From positions 1 through 15,314 of the forward strand of contig CAIRMY010000262.1 in assembly GCA_903879775.1 (NCBI GenBank): DNA of 15,314 nt. Direction: 5' to 3'. This DNA is from an uncultured Bacteroidota bacterium. Lineage in GTDB: Bacteria; Bacteroidota; Bacteroidia; NS11-12g; UBA955. Below are positions 8,248-15,314 of this stretch, in pieces; the stretch's first letter is position 1, and each line of letters opens with the position of its first letter. The translations under genes and the position numbers were made by a program. The notes beneath the pieces were generated by a model. The model was not told the DNA's origin and ran no database searches. It was given only the letters and a program-made list of their open reading frames with translations.

Positions 8248-9024
8248 TTATTCTACCTTGTTAAACATAAAAGCGGCAACAATGTTTTGAACCAATTTAT
8301 CCATCAACACTATTTCAGCTGCACCTTCTGAGTGGCTTACGGAACCATTTGCCAACTTAATTGAATTTGGTTTAGCAAAAATATCTTCAGCATTGCTTAT
8401 GATATATGCAGTTTTTAGGGTATTGTCTATGTCAAACTCAAAGTTCAATGTTAATTGTTTGGGATATTTATCTGTTGCCGTATGGAAACTAAAGCCGTTG
8501 ATCATGCTACTCACTGAATCCTTGATATAATTTCCATCAATCGCGTGAAAAATATAACCACTAGACCATCCCCAATGCAAACCTGTTGTGAATCCATTCA
8601 ACGGATGATTTGCGGGCCATTTAGCTGGGTCATCGTGGTTTACGCCTGGATCTAATCCCAACATGAAGGAAATTCCTTTATAACGACCAGTTGGTATGTT
8701 TCTCACGGTTCTTCCATTTTTGCTTTCGTCTAAATAATTCACATACTGATAGCCATCGCCAAGTTGCAACGTATCTCCATTGCTTTTAATCAAAGCCACA
8801 TGAGATAAAATCATGGCCCAATTTGAAACCTTGAAACGTTCACCTTCAGATTTGCTAAAATGACTTACACCAGATATCTTAGAAATATCTGTACCGCCAA
8901 TTTGACCAACAAACTTCAATGTAATTCCGTTTGAATTATCTACCGGAGTAGGATTTTCTTTCTCGGGTTCACAAGAAGTGAATAGTAAAATTGCAGCAAA
9001 AGAAACTAAAAGTGATGTTTTCAT
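8248..9024 (-). CDS. MbnP-family copper-binding lipoprotein
   Basis: A 258-residue lipoprotein with signal and lipobox ending FTSC at Cys18 and no other cysteine. It resembles the MbnP family: an N-terminal beta-rich part, an NIPTGRYKGISFMLGLD segment, then His150-Trp151-Gly152-Trp153, followed by SGYIFH. In Methylosinus MbnP the first Trp of a WxW motif is oxidised to kynurenine by MbnH and this is needed for Cu(I) binding; Trp151 is the counterpart. The partner di-heme gene follows 10 bases downstream. The frame is also open from ATG at 9036, but the ATG at 9024 overlaps the stop of the upstream peptidase gene as ATGA, which suggests translational coupling and gives a normal signal peptide, so I chose it. 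No methanobactin genes are nearby, so a general copper role at the envelope is inferred. Confidence 0.8.
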   Translation of the reverse strand: MKTSLLVSFAAILLFTSCEPEKENPTPVDNSNGITLKFVGQIGGTDISKISGVSHFSKSEGERFKVSNWAMILSHVALIKSNGDTLQLGDGYQYVNYLDESKNGRTVRNIPTGRYKGISFMLGLDPGVNHDDPAKWPANHPLNGFTTGLHWGWSSGYIFHAIDGNYIKDSVSSMINGFSFHTATDKYPKQLTLNFEFDIDNTLKTAYIISNAEDIFAKPNSIKLANGSVSHSEGAAEIVLMDKLVQNIVAAFMFNKVE

Positions 9025-10943
9025 TGTTTTAACCATTTCTTCGAATATACGAAATTTTCAGTGTTTATCCTAATAAAATAAGTGCCAGCACTCCATTTAG
9101 AGGCATCAACATACAGAGATTTTGATGCGGAAATTCCTAAATCAATCGTTCCCATTTTCTCACCCAATACATTAAAAATTTCTATCATTTTGAGGGACGG
9201 ATTCCGCGAAACAACCTGAAAAACCTGTGAACCAGGATTCGGAAGGATCACAATCTCATCCTGTTGGATTTTATCTAAGTTCACACCGCCAACAGAGGCC
9301 TTTGAAAGGACAGTCACATTTGGGTCAAATATTGCAGTATCTGCAGAAAAATCGAGGTCAAACTCATAATTGGCAACCAGTTGTTGCGGCTCAAAATTCA
9401 ATAGCAACTTCCTTGTTTTATTTCTAAATTCAATTGGAACATTGATATGCCAGAAAGGAACTTCAGAATTAGATGGTGTTTGTTCAATTGAAAGTTTAAC
9501 CTTGCTGCCAAGTTGCTTCCAATTGATCTTTAAATAAGGAAATCCTTCACCAAAAAACCATTGCTGAAAAAACACCGATAAATTTTGTCCCGATGCCAAT
9601 TCCATTTCTTTTTGAAGTTCAGAAGTATATCCAAAACCATACAAATTAGAACCGCCTAAATAATTTCTACACGCTTTAAAGAAAGCATCGTCGCCAATTT
9701 TATTCCTCAGCATGTGTAACACCCAAGCACCTTTGTTGTAGGTTAAGCGACCGTTGAATAGCACATTTACTTTTGAGGTATCTGAAGGACAAACACTGCC
9801 ATTTGGGTCAGCGCAAATATCGTTTCTCATTCCCTTTAAACGGTACCGAAATTCATCTGGTGACTTTAAATATTCGAAGCACAAACATGTTAGATAGGTT
9901 GCAAATCCCTCATTGAGCCATAAATCTTGCCAGGTCCCGCAAGTCACCATGTCGCCAAACCACATGTGTGCCAATTCGTGTGCCATTAAATCAAAGGAAA
10001 AATTCACCATAAAACTCATGGTTTGATGTTCCATACCGCCACCCCAGGTGAACTGCGCATGGCCATATTTTTCGTTGATAAATGGATATCTCGTAAACAA
10101 ACTATCGAACAAACGCAACATGGGCAAAATGGGCTTTGTTTCTTCCATCGCCGTATTTTTAAACTGAGGGAAAACGTAGTTTAGAACCGGCATAGAATCT
10201 GTTCTACCAACAAAATGAGCGTATTGGGTAAATTCATCGTAATTGGTCACCGCCATTGCAACCAAGTAGGTAACAATCGGGTATCGATGTTTCCAATGGT
10301 AAATATGATTGGTATCGCCTTCCTGTAAAGTTTCAACCAAAAGGCCATTAGACCCTGCTTTTAATGTTTTATCGGTATGGATGAAAATATCAATTGAATC
10401 AATTTTATCGTGTAAGGTTTGTTTACAAGGCCACCAAAACAAAGCTCCATAAGGTTGACTCAGGGTATGAATGACAGGACCAGTTTTGTGATTGTCGTAC
10501 ACAAATGAACCAAATCCAGCACCATTGGCAGGATTCCCTTGATAGAACACTTCAAAAGAATCGGTTGTATTGATTTGCCATTGATTCTTGATATAAACAT
10601 AGACTGCATCACCCGAACGGGTGTACTTAAGCGTATCTGCGCCTCTCTTGATGGCTAAAATTTGAATGCCCGAAGACAAATCGAAACCCAATGAATCAAT
10701 TGATTTAAGAACCGTAAATTGAAATAAAACAGAACCACTCAAAAATGCGTTTTTCTTAGGATTTAAAAGCCAATGGCAACGGTGATAGTCAATGTTATAA
10801 CCATGATAAATGGTTGAGTTTCCACGCCCCTTGATTCGATGTAGGATGTTTGCTTTTTCTGCACAGATCAAATCATCTGGCAATTGAGCAAATGTCCCTC
10901 CAAAAGAAAAAAGCAATAAAACAAGCAACCAATTACGTTTCAT
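9021..10943 (-). CDS. Secreted M1-family metallopeptidase with T9SS sorting domain
   Basis: A 640-residue M1 (gluzincin) aminopeptidase-like protein. Signal peptide: MKRNWLLVLLLFSF followed by GGTFAQ. Zinc site: HELAH at His322-Glu323-His326 with the third ligand Glu345 in NEGFATY. The exopeptidase motif GxMEN appears as GGMEH at about 302-306, so the terminal Asn is His. The last 75-80 residues (from about ILPNPGSQVF to KKWLKQ) are a type A T9SS C-terminal sorting domain, so the protein is predicted to be exported across the outer membrane and either anchored or released. The frame is open 15 codons further upstream (to 10988), but the signal peptide begins at the ATG at 10943 and a TTTG box lies between. 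It is the first gene of a three-gene set with MbnP and the di-heme protein. Substrate peptides are unknown. Confidence 0.88.
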   Translation of the reverse strand: MKRNWLLVLLLFSFGGTFAQLPDDLICAEKANILHRIKGRGNSTIYHGYNIDYHRCHWLLNPKKNAFLSGSVLFQFTVLKSIDSLGFDLSSGIQILAIKRGADTLKYTRSGDAVYVYIKNQWQINTTDSFEVFYQGNPANGAGFGSFVYDNHKTGPVIHTLSQPYGALFWWPCKQTLHDKIDSIDIFIHTDKTLKAGSNGLLVETLQEGDTNHIYHWKHRYPIVTYLVAMAVTNYDEFTQYAHFVGRTDSMPVLNYVFPQFKNTAMEETKPILPMLRLFDSLFTRYPFINEKYGHAQFTWGGGMEHQTMSFMVNFSFDLMAHELAHMWFGDMVTCGTWQDLWLNEGFATYLTCLCFEYLKSPDEFRYRLKGMRNDICADPNGSVCPSDTSKVNVLFNGRLTYNKGAWVLHMLRNKIGDDAFFKACRNYLGGSNLYGFGYTSELQKEMELASGQNLSVFFQQWFFGEGFPYLKINWKQLGSKVKLSIEQTPSNSEVPFWHINVPIEFRNKTRKLLLNFEPQQLVANYEFDLDFSADTAIFDPNVTVLSKASVGGVNLDKIQQDEIVILPNPGSQVFQVVSRNPSLKMIEIFNVLGEKMGTIDLGISASKSLYVDASKWSAGTYFIRINTENFVYSKKWLKQ

Positions 10944-10949
10944 AGAACA

Positions 10950-10957
10950 CAAAGTTC
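10950..10957 (-). promoter_or_regulatory. Probable -7 box (GAACTTTG) of the peptidase-MbnP-MbnH operon
   Basis: On the minus strand GAACTTTG lies 6 bases before the ATG at 10943. It differs from TAnnTTTG only at the first base. Its position matches the boxes of other genes here, and it supports the shorter start of the peptidase. No clear TTG -33 is seen. Confidence 0.45.
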
Positions 10958-10971
10958 GTGAATTTTCGTGA
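10955..10971. repeat. Tandem TTCGTGA repeat in the divergent promoter region
   Basis: TTCGTGA occurs at 10955-10961 and again at 10965-10971, a period of 10 bases, about one helical turn. The first copy overlaps the minus-strand -7 box. This geometry suits a protein binding two sites on one DNA face and could control the peptidase operon, the transporter, or both. Function is inferred. Confidence 0.35.
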
Positions 10972-10999
10972 TAGATAATATGTGGCAATAAAAATCCAC

Positions 11000-11007
11000 G
11001 ATATTTG
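11000..11007 (+). promoter_or_regulatory. Probable -7 box (GATATTTG) of the EamA transporter
   Basis: GATATTTG is one base off TAnnTTTG and ends 4 bases before the GTG at 11012. The spacing matches the other boxes and supports GTG 11012, rather than GTG 10982, as the start. Confidence 0.4.
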
Positions 11008-11011
11008 CAGC

Positions 11012-11959
11012 GTGAAATACAAATGGTTGCCAGTTTTCCTAATCATACTTTTAGGATGTGTTTGGGGAAGTTCCTTCATCATGATGAAACGAGGATTGGA
11101 AGCCTTTAGCCCAATTCAAGTTGCAGGTTTACGACTTACCCTTGCTGGCATATTTTTGTTTCCTTGGTTTTTAAAATACACCGTTTTCAAACCTTATCAC
11201 CACCCTTTTATAGAAGAACATTTACCAAAAAATGACGATTCAAAAGTCAAAATCGTTCAACCCAAAGACTATTTCTATTTATTCATGAGCGGTGTTTTAG
11301 GAAATGCGATACCAGCACTTTTATTCAGTTTTGCCGGTCAGCGAATTCCTTCTGGGCTTAGCGGTATTTTGAATGCTTTTACACCCATGTTTACATTATT
11401 GCTTGGTGTTTGGCTTTTCAAAGACAAGCTTACTAAAAATGGAATTTATGGCGTATTTATTGGCTTAGCAGGTGCCTTATTTTTATTCGGACCTAGCCTT
11501 CTTAAAGGCGGAACCAAAATCGACCCAATTGGAGCATGTTTGCCCCTCATTTCGGCATTGCTTTATGGTTATAACATTAACATTATCAAGCATAAATTAA
11601 GTCATTTGCCTTCTATGGTCAAAACCGCTTACCCGTTTGTTTTTGTCGCAATTTTATATTCTGTCATTTTATGGAAAACCGATGTTGCACATGTATGGGA
11701 AGTCAATTCAGATTTGGCGTGGAACAGTTTCGGATACCTATTTTTATTGGGTTTTGTGGGAAGCGCTTTGAGCATGGTCATATTTAATTACCTCATTCTA
11801 CACACCTCTGCGTTAGTGGCGTCTACAAATACGTTTGTAATTCCTGTGACAGCTGTGATGTGGGGACTTTTAGACAAAGAAGTGCTCACGTGGAACATAT
11901 TTATCGGTTTGGGATTTTTGCTCACCGCAGTTTACATGGTGATGAAAAAAGAAGCTTAA
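11012..11959 (+). CDS. EamA/DMT-superfamily transporter
   Basis: A 315-residue very hydrophobic protein with two EamA repeats and about ten membrane helices. The first repeat opens with LGCVWGSSFIMMKRGLEAFSP, typical of the family. A polar loop rich in charged residues (about 50-85) sits between early helices. The second repeat begins around IDPIGACLPLISALLYGYN and ends in a short basic tail (MKKEA). EamA proteins export or exchange small metabolites, often amino acids, across the inner membrane; the substrate cannot be read from sequence. I chose GTG at 11012 because it gives a short, basic N-terminus (VKYKW) just before the first helix and follows a -7-like box. The longer frame from 10982 would run through that box. 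The aldehyde dehydrogenase gene follows after 45 bases but has its own box, so co-function is only possible. Confidence 0.82.
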   Translation: MKYKWLPVFLIILLGCVWGSSFIMMKRGLEAFSPIQVAGLRLTLAGIFLFPWFLKYTVFKPYHHPFIEEHLPKNDDSKVKIVQPKDYFYLFMSGVLGNAIPALLFSFAGQRIPSGLSGILNAFTPMFTLLLGVWLFKDKLTKNGIYGVFIGLAGALFLFGPSLLKGGTKIDPIGACLPLISALLYGYNINIIKHKLSHLPSMVKTAYPFVFVAILYSVILWKTDVAHVWEVNSDLAWNSFGYLFLLGFVGSALSMVIFNYLILHTSALVASTNTFVIPVTAVMWGLLDKEVLTWNIFIGLGFLLTAVYMVMKKEA

Positions 11960-11988
11960 AGTTTCTTTTAATAACGGCGCACAAACGC

Positions 11989-11996
11989 TATTTTTG
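11989..11996 (+). promoter_or_regulatory. Bacteroidota -7 box (TATTTTTG) of the ALDH7 gene
   Basis: TATTTTTG is a full TAnnTTTG match ending 8 bases before the ATG at 12005. A 6-bp dyad, CACAAA (11980-11985) and TTTGTG (11993-11998), straddles it and could be an operator or chance. The G of the box is also the first base of the longer frame's GTG at 11996, which is therefore unlikely to be the start. Confidence 0.5.
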
Positions 11997-12004
11997 TGTA
12001 CGTC

Positions 12005-13540
12005 ATGTCTCAAAACACATTTTTATCACAGCTAAATATTGGCCAATCAATTCCGAGTGCGAGCACTGGTTTAAATCATATTGTGTGCGAAAATGGCACA
12101 TTGCACAACGATTTTAGTCCTGTTGATAGTCATCAAATCACATCTTTCAAAGAATGTGATGCAAAGACCTATCAGCATGTAGTGGCAAAAGCCACTGAGG
12201 CTCAAAAAATTTGGAGAGAGTGGCCTGCGCCCAAACGCGGTGAGGTGGTGCGACAAATCGGACAAGCCTTGCGTCAAAACAAAGAAAGTTTGGGTGCTCT
12301 GGTGAGTTATGAAATGGGGAAAAGCTTGCAAGAAGGCTTGGGCGAAGTTCAAGAGATGATTGACATTTGCGATTTTGCAGTTGGATTAAGTCGTCAATTA
12401 TACGGCCTTACAATGCATAGTGAGCGCCCAAATCACAGAATGTACGAACAATGGCACCCACTGGGTGTTGTTGGCATTATATCGGCATTCAATTTTCCTG
12501 TGGCTGTTTGGAGCTGGAATGCCATGATTGCTGCAATTTGTGGCAATGCTTGTATCTGGAAACCTAGCGAAAAAACGCCTGCAACAGCTCAAGCTGTGCA
12601 AAATATTCTAGAGCATGTGATTAAACACAATCATTTACCTGAAGGACTATTTTGCTTGGTACAAGGAGGAAAAGAAGTTGGGGAATGGCTGTCAAAAGAC
12701 ACTCACATTCCATTAATCAGTGCTACTGGTAGCACCAGAATGGGTAAAAAAGTTGGCGAAGTAGTTGGCGCTAGATTGGGAAAAACCATTTTAGAACTCG
12801 GTGGAAACAATGCCATCATCGTTTCAGAACATGCCAATTTAGATATCGCTCTAGTGGCTGTACTTTTCGGTGCTGTAGGTACGGCAGGACAACGTTGCAC
12901 CACCACCAGAAGATTGATCATTCAAGACTCAATTTATCAAACGTTCAAAGACAAATTGGTTAACGCATACAAACAATTGCGCATAGGAAATCCGCTCGAT
13001 TCTAATAACCACGTTGGTCCATTAATCGATCAAGACGCGGTACAGAACTATATGAATGCCATTGATCAATTGAAAAATGAGGGAGGGAGTGTTTTATATG
13101 GTCATTCTATTTTGGAGGGACAAGGGTATGAATCTGGTTGTTACGTCATGCCAACAATCTGCGAAGGCGACCCCAATTATCAGATCATTCAAGATGAAAC
13201 ATTTGCCCCAATTTTATATTTGTTAAAATACTCAACGTTAGATGAAGCAATTGCCATTCAAAACGGTGTGAAACAAGGTTTATCGAGCGCCATCTTTACT
13301 GATAACTTGCAAGAAGCAGAAACATTCTTATCGGCAATGGGATCTGATTGTGGCATTGCCAATGTAAACATTGGTACATCAGGTGCTGAAATTGGAGGTG
13401 CCTTTGGTGGCGAAAAAGAAACCGGTGGAGGCCGTGAAAGCGGTTCCGACGCTTGGAAAGCATACATGCGTCGCCAAACAAACACCATAAACTATGGAAA
13501 AACATTGCCATTGGCACAAGGCATCAAATTTGATTTGTAA
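12005..13540 (+). CDS. ALDH7-family aldehyde dehydrogenase (aminoadipate semialdehyde / piperideine-6-carboxylate type)
   Basis: A 511-residue NAD-dependent aldehyde dehydrogenase of normal length. Catalytic residues are in place: Asn163 in FNFPVAVWSWN, Glu264 in LELGGNN, and the nucleophile Cys298 in GQRCTTTRR. The segments FNFPVAVWSWNAMIAAICGN and KPSEKTP, and the glycine-rich end GGAFGGEKETGGGRESGSDAWK, are typical of ALDH7 (antiquitin). That family oxidises alpha-aminoadipic semialdehyde, in equilibrium with piperideine-6-carboxylate, to 2-aminoadipate in lysine breakdown. No other lysine-degradation gene is in the window, so the substrate is inferred from family only. ATG at 12005 is preferred over GTG at 11996 because the latter lies within the -7 box. 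The upstream EamA transporter may or may not be functionally linked. The gene ends 17 bases before a strong terminator hairpin. Confidence 0.88.
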   Translation: MSQNTFLSQLNIGQSIPSASTGLNHIVCENGTLHNDFSPVDSHQITSFKECDAKTYQHVVAKATEAQKIWREWPAPKRGEVVRQIGQALRQNKESLGALVSYEMGKSLQEGLGEVQEMIDICDFAVGLSRQLYGLTMHSERPNHRMYEQWHPLGVVGIISAFNFPVAVWSWNAMIAAICGNACIWKPSEKTPATAQAVQNILEHVIKHNHLPEGLFCLVQGGKEVGEWLSKDTHIPLISATGSTRMGKKVGEVVGARLGKTILELGGNNAIIVSEHANLDIALVAVLFGAVGTAGQRCTTTRRLIIQDSIYQTFKDKLVNAYKQLRIGNPLDSNNHVGPLIDQDAVQNYMNAIDQLKNEGGSVLYGHSILEGQGYESGCYVMPTICEGDPNYQIIQDETFAPILYLLKYSTLDEAIAIQNGVKQGLSSAIFTDNLQEAETFLSAMGSDCGIANVNIGTSGAEIGGAFGGEKETGGGRESGSDAWKAYMRRQTNTINYGKTLPLAQGIKFDL

Positions 13541-13557
13541 AGGAAACTGAAATAAAT

Positions 13558-13593
13558 AAAAAAATCCCTCTAGAAAACTAGAGGGATTTTTTT
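13558..13593. terminator. Bidirectional rho-independent terminator
   Basis: A perfect 16-bp inverted repeat: seven A then TCCCTCTAG, loop AAAA, CTAGAGGGA then seven T. Read from either side it is a stem with a GC-containing core followed by a T run, so it can terminate both the ALDH7 gene and the convergent bamA. It fills most of the 68-base gap between their stops; nothing else is seen there. Confidence 0.92.
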
Positions 13594-13608
13594 CTGCTAT
13601 ATACAATC

Positions 13609-15314
13609 TTAAAACTGTTGTCCGATAAAGAAATGCACTTGTGTAGGTTGGCCACTTTTTGGTACGTCTTTGTAATCGAAGCCCCAAGCATAGTCTAATC
13701 CTATCAATCCAAACATTGGCATAAACAAACGAATACCAACCCCTGCAGAACGCTTTAATTGGAATGGATTGTATTGAGCAATACTTGACCATGCATCGCC
13801 AGCTTCTGCGAATGCCAACGCATAAACAGTGGCAGTTTGACCTGTTGTGATTGCTTGGCGCAATTCTAACGTAAACTTGTTAAAGATAGGCGCACCGGCA
13901 GAACCACCCATCGCGGTTTGTGAGATGGTATAGTTATCATACCCACGTTGAGAGATGATTTCTGTGGCTGCAATGTTAAATCCGAAAATACCTGCACCAC
14001 CCACTTGGAATCTTTCAAAGAATGTTGGTCCTATCACTGGATTATAATATCCCAAGAAACCAAAACGGGTTTTTGCCATTAAGACCAATTTCTTAAAAAT
14101 TGGCGTATACCATTCCGCATCAAACTTAAATTTATAGAATTCAGCCCATTTGTATTTTTCTGTTAATGGAAGATTTGCATAATCCTTTTTAATCAAATAA
14201 CACAATGGAGGTGTAGCTTGAATTGAAGTGGTGATATTGCTTCCCGAAGTTGGGAAAATCGGATCGCTCACAGAGCTTCTAGACAATGTTATTTGAAACG
14301 ATGGATTATATGAAATTCCTTGGAAACCAGTAGGGAAACCGTAATAAGCTCCATCCATGTTTTGCATTCTATAACGCTGGAAACTAATTAAATACTGAAT
14401 ATTAAAGAAGTCATCAGGCCATTTTAGACGTTTACCCATACTCACGTTGATACCTGTATTGAAGAATGCTTTGTGAAGAGGATCATCAGATTGACGATAA
14501 TCAAAACTATTTACTGTATGGAAGATAGAAACAGATAATGAATTTGGCTTATTGCCACCCAACCAAGGTTCGGTGAAAGAGAAAGTGTAACCTTGATAAT
14601 TCGCACCATTCGATTGTGCTCTCAAAGAAAGTTTCTGACCATCTCCTGTTGGCACTGGGTTCCATAATTTAGGGTGGAACAATTTTCTAGCGCTAAAATT
14701 ATTTAAAACAATACCCGCAGTACCAATTAAAGTTGGTGTTGTGCTGTAACCGTTACCGCCCCAACCACCACTCAATTCAATTTGATCGGAAGGCTTTTCA
14801 ACCAATTTATATTCAATGTCAACGGTACCATCTGAAGCATTTGGTTTAGGATTGACATTGAGTTGTTCTGGGTCAAACAAACCAATTGCAGCCAAATCGC
14901 GCATGGTTCTTTGGATATCAGTTCTTGAGAAGGTATTACCAGGTTTGGTTCTAATTTCCCTCAAAATAACCCTGTCAGAAGTCTTGGTGTTCCCGACCCA
15001 CGAAACCCTGCCAATCACGGCTTGTGGTCCCTCAGTAATGCGAACTTCCAAATCAATACTGTCGTTTACAACTCCAATTTCAACAGGCATCATATTAAAA
15101 AACAAATACCCTGCATCCATGTAAAGACTCTGAATATCAAAACCGCCTGGATTGCTAAAAAGGCGTTCATCGAGAAGTGATTGGTTAAAAATATCCCCTT
15201 TCCTAATTCCCAAAAGTGTATCGAGCATGGAAGTTCTATATTTCACATTTCCCTTCCAGTTAATTGATCTAAAACGATATAAGTTTCCTTCTAACAAATG
15301 AAGATGAACCATCA
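13609..15314 (-). CDS. bamA: BamA outer-membrane assembly factor (Omp85), 5' part outside window
   Basis: The last 568 or so residues of an Omp85-family protein, with the frame open at the window edge. The first 175 visible residues hold two POTRA-like domains. The second spans about VIGRVSWVGNTKTSDRVILREI to the VEKPSD segment. A 16-strand-type beta-barrel follows, containing EPWLGG, the RGY of the conserved lid-loop (V)RGF/Y motif within ISQRGYDNY, and NPFQLKRSAGVGIRLFMP. It ends in an aromatic C-terminal strand with final Phe. BamA folds and inserts outer-membrane proteins. A TamA-like or other Omp85 protein is less likely, given the barrel features typical of Bacteroidota BamA. Full BamA is about 800-900 residues in this phylum, so a signal peptide and two to three POTRA domains are expected upstream. 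The usual downstream OmpH/Skp gene is absent: a terminator and a convergent gene follow. Confidence 0.88.
   Translation of the reverse strand, partial: MVHLHLLEGNLYRFRSINWKGNVKYRTSMLDTLLGIRKGDIFNQSLLDERLFSNPGGFDIQSLYMDAGYLFFNMMPVEIGVVNDSIDLEVRITEGPQAVIGRVSWVGNTKTSDRVILREIRTKPGNTFSRTDIQRTMRDLAAIGLFDPEQLNVNPKPNASDGTVDIEYKLVEKPSDQIELSGGWGGNGYSTTPTLIGTAGIVLNNFSARKLFHPKLWNPVPTGDGQKLSLRAQSNGANYQGYTFSFTEPWLGGNKPNSLSVSIFHTVNSFDYRQSDDPLHKAFFNTGINVSMGKRLKWPDDFFNIQYLISFQRYRMQNMDGAYYGFPTGFQGISYNPSFQITLSRSSVSDPIFPTSGSNITTSIQATPPLCYLIKKDYANLPLTEKYKWAEFYKFKFDAEWYTPIFKKLVLMAKTRFGFLGYYNPVIGPTFFERFQVGGAGIFGFNIAATEIISQRGYDNYTISQTAMGGSAGAPIFNKFTLELRQAITTGQTATVYALAFAEAGDAWSSIAQYNPFQLKRSAGVGIRLFMPMFGLIGLDYAWGFDYKDVPKSGQPTQVHFFIGQQF

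Noticed and set aside
7086..9024. Methanobactin biosynthesis locus
   Set aside because: No mbnA-like precursor, MbnB/MbnC or dedicated transporter genes are seen; only the MbnP/MbnH pair is present.
10944..10988. Fifteen extra N-terminal codons of the M1 peptidase
   Set aside because: They precede a complete signal peptide and overlap a TTTG promoter box; the ATG at 10943 gives a normal secretory start.
10982..11011. Longer N-terminus of the EamA transporter
   Set aside because: It runs through the probable -7 box and adds a polar extension before the first helix; GTG at 11012 fits the family better.
1..15314. CRISPR array, insertion sequence, tRNA or rRNA
   Set aside because: No regularly spaced repeats, transposase, terminal inverted repeats or RNA-gene motifs were seen on reading both strands; intergenic spaces are all under 90 bases.

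Overview
The window looks like a chromosomal segment of a low-GC member of the Bacteroidota. Four things support this. A C-terminal type IX secretion (T9SS) sorting domain is present on a secreted peptidase. Two 'FTSC' lipoproteins are encoded. The 2-oxoacid dehydrogenase E1 alpha and beta subunits are fused, and MetH is split. The Bacteroidota-type -7 promoter box (TAnnTTTG) lies just before several start codons. There are nine protein genes, densely packed. I see no tRNA, rRNA, CRISPR array or insertion sequence, and no gene-free stretch over 90 bases.

Left part (1-7075, + strand): an LtaS-like membrane phosphotransferase/sulfatase-fold protein, a fused alpha/beta E1 of a branched-chain-type 2-oxoacid dehydrogenase, and a cobalamin-dependent methionine synthase lacking the N-terminal homocysteine domain. 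The last two are 6 bases apart and probably share a transcript. The E1 gene has its own -7 box in the short gap after the first gene.

Middle part (7086-10943, - strand): a compact operon read right to left. It encodes a T9SS-type secreted M1 metallopeptidase, an MbnP-family lipoprotein with the WxW motif, and an MbnH/MauG-like di-heme lipoprotein. The peptidase stop and the MbnP start overlap as ATGA. From the known MbnH-MbnP chemistry, the likely job is a cell-envelope copper site made by oxidising a tryptophan to kynurenine. The coupling to a secreted peptidase is the most interesting feature of the window.

Right part (10944-15314): a 68-base divergent promoter region leads on the + strand to an EamA/DMT-family transporter and then an ALDH7-family aldehyde dehydrogenase (lysine/piperideine-carboxylate type). 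A perfect 16-bp inverted-repeat terminator separates the latter from a convergent bamA, whose 5' part lies beyond the window.

Several starts were moved from the longest open frame, using promoter boxes, signal peptides and the ATGA overlap. Function calls rest on motif reading only; no database search was run.
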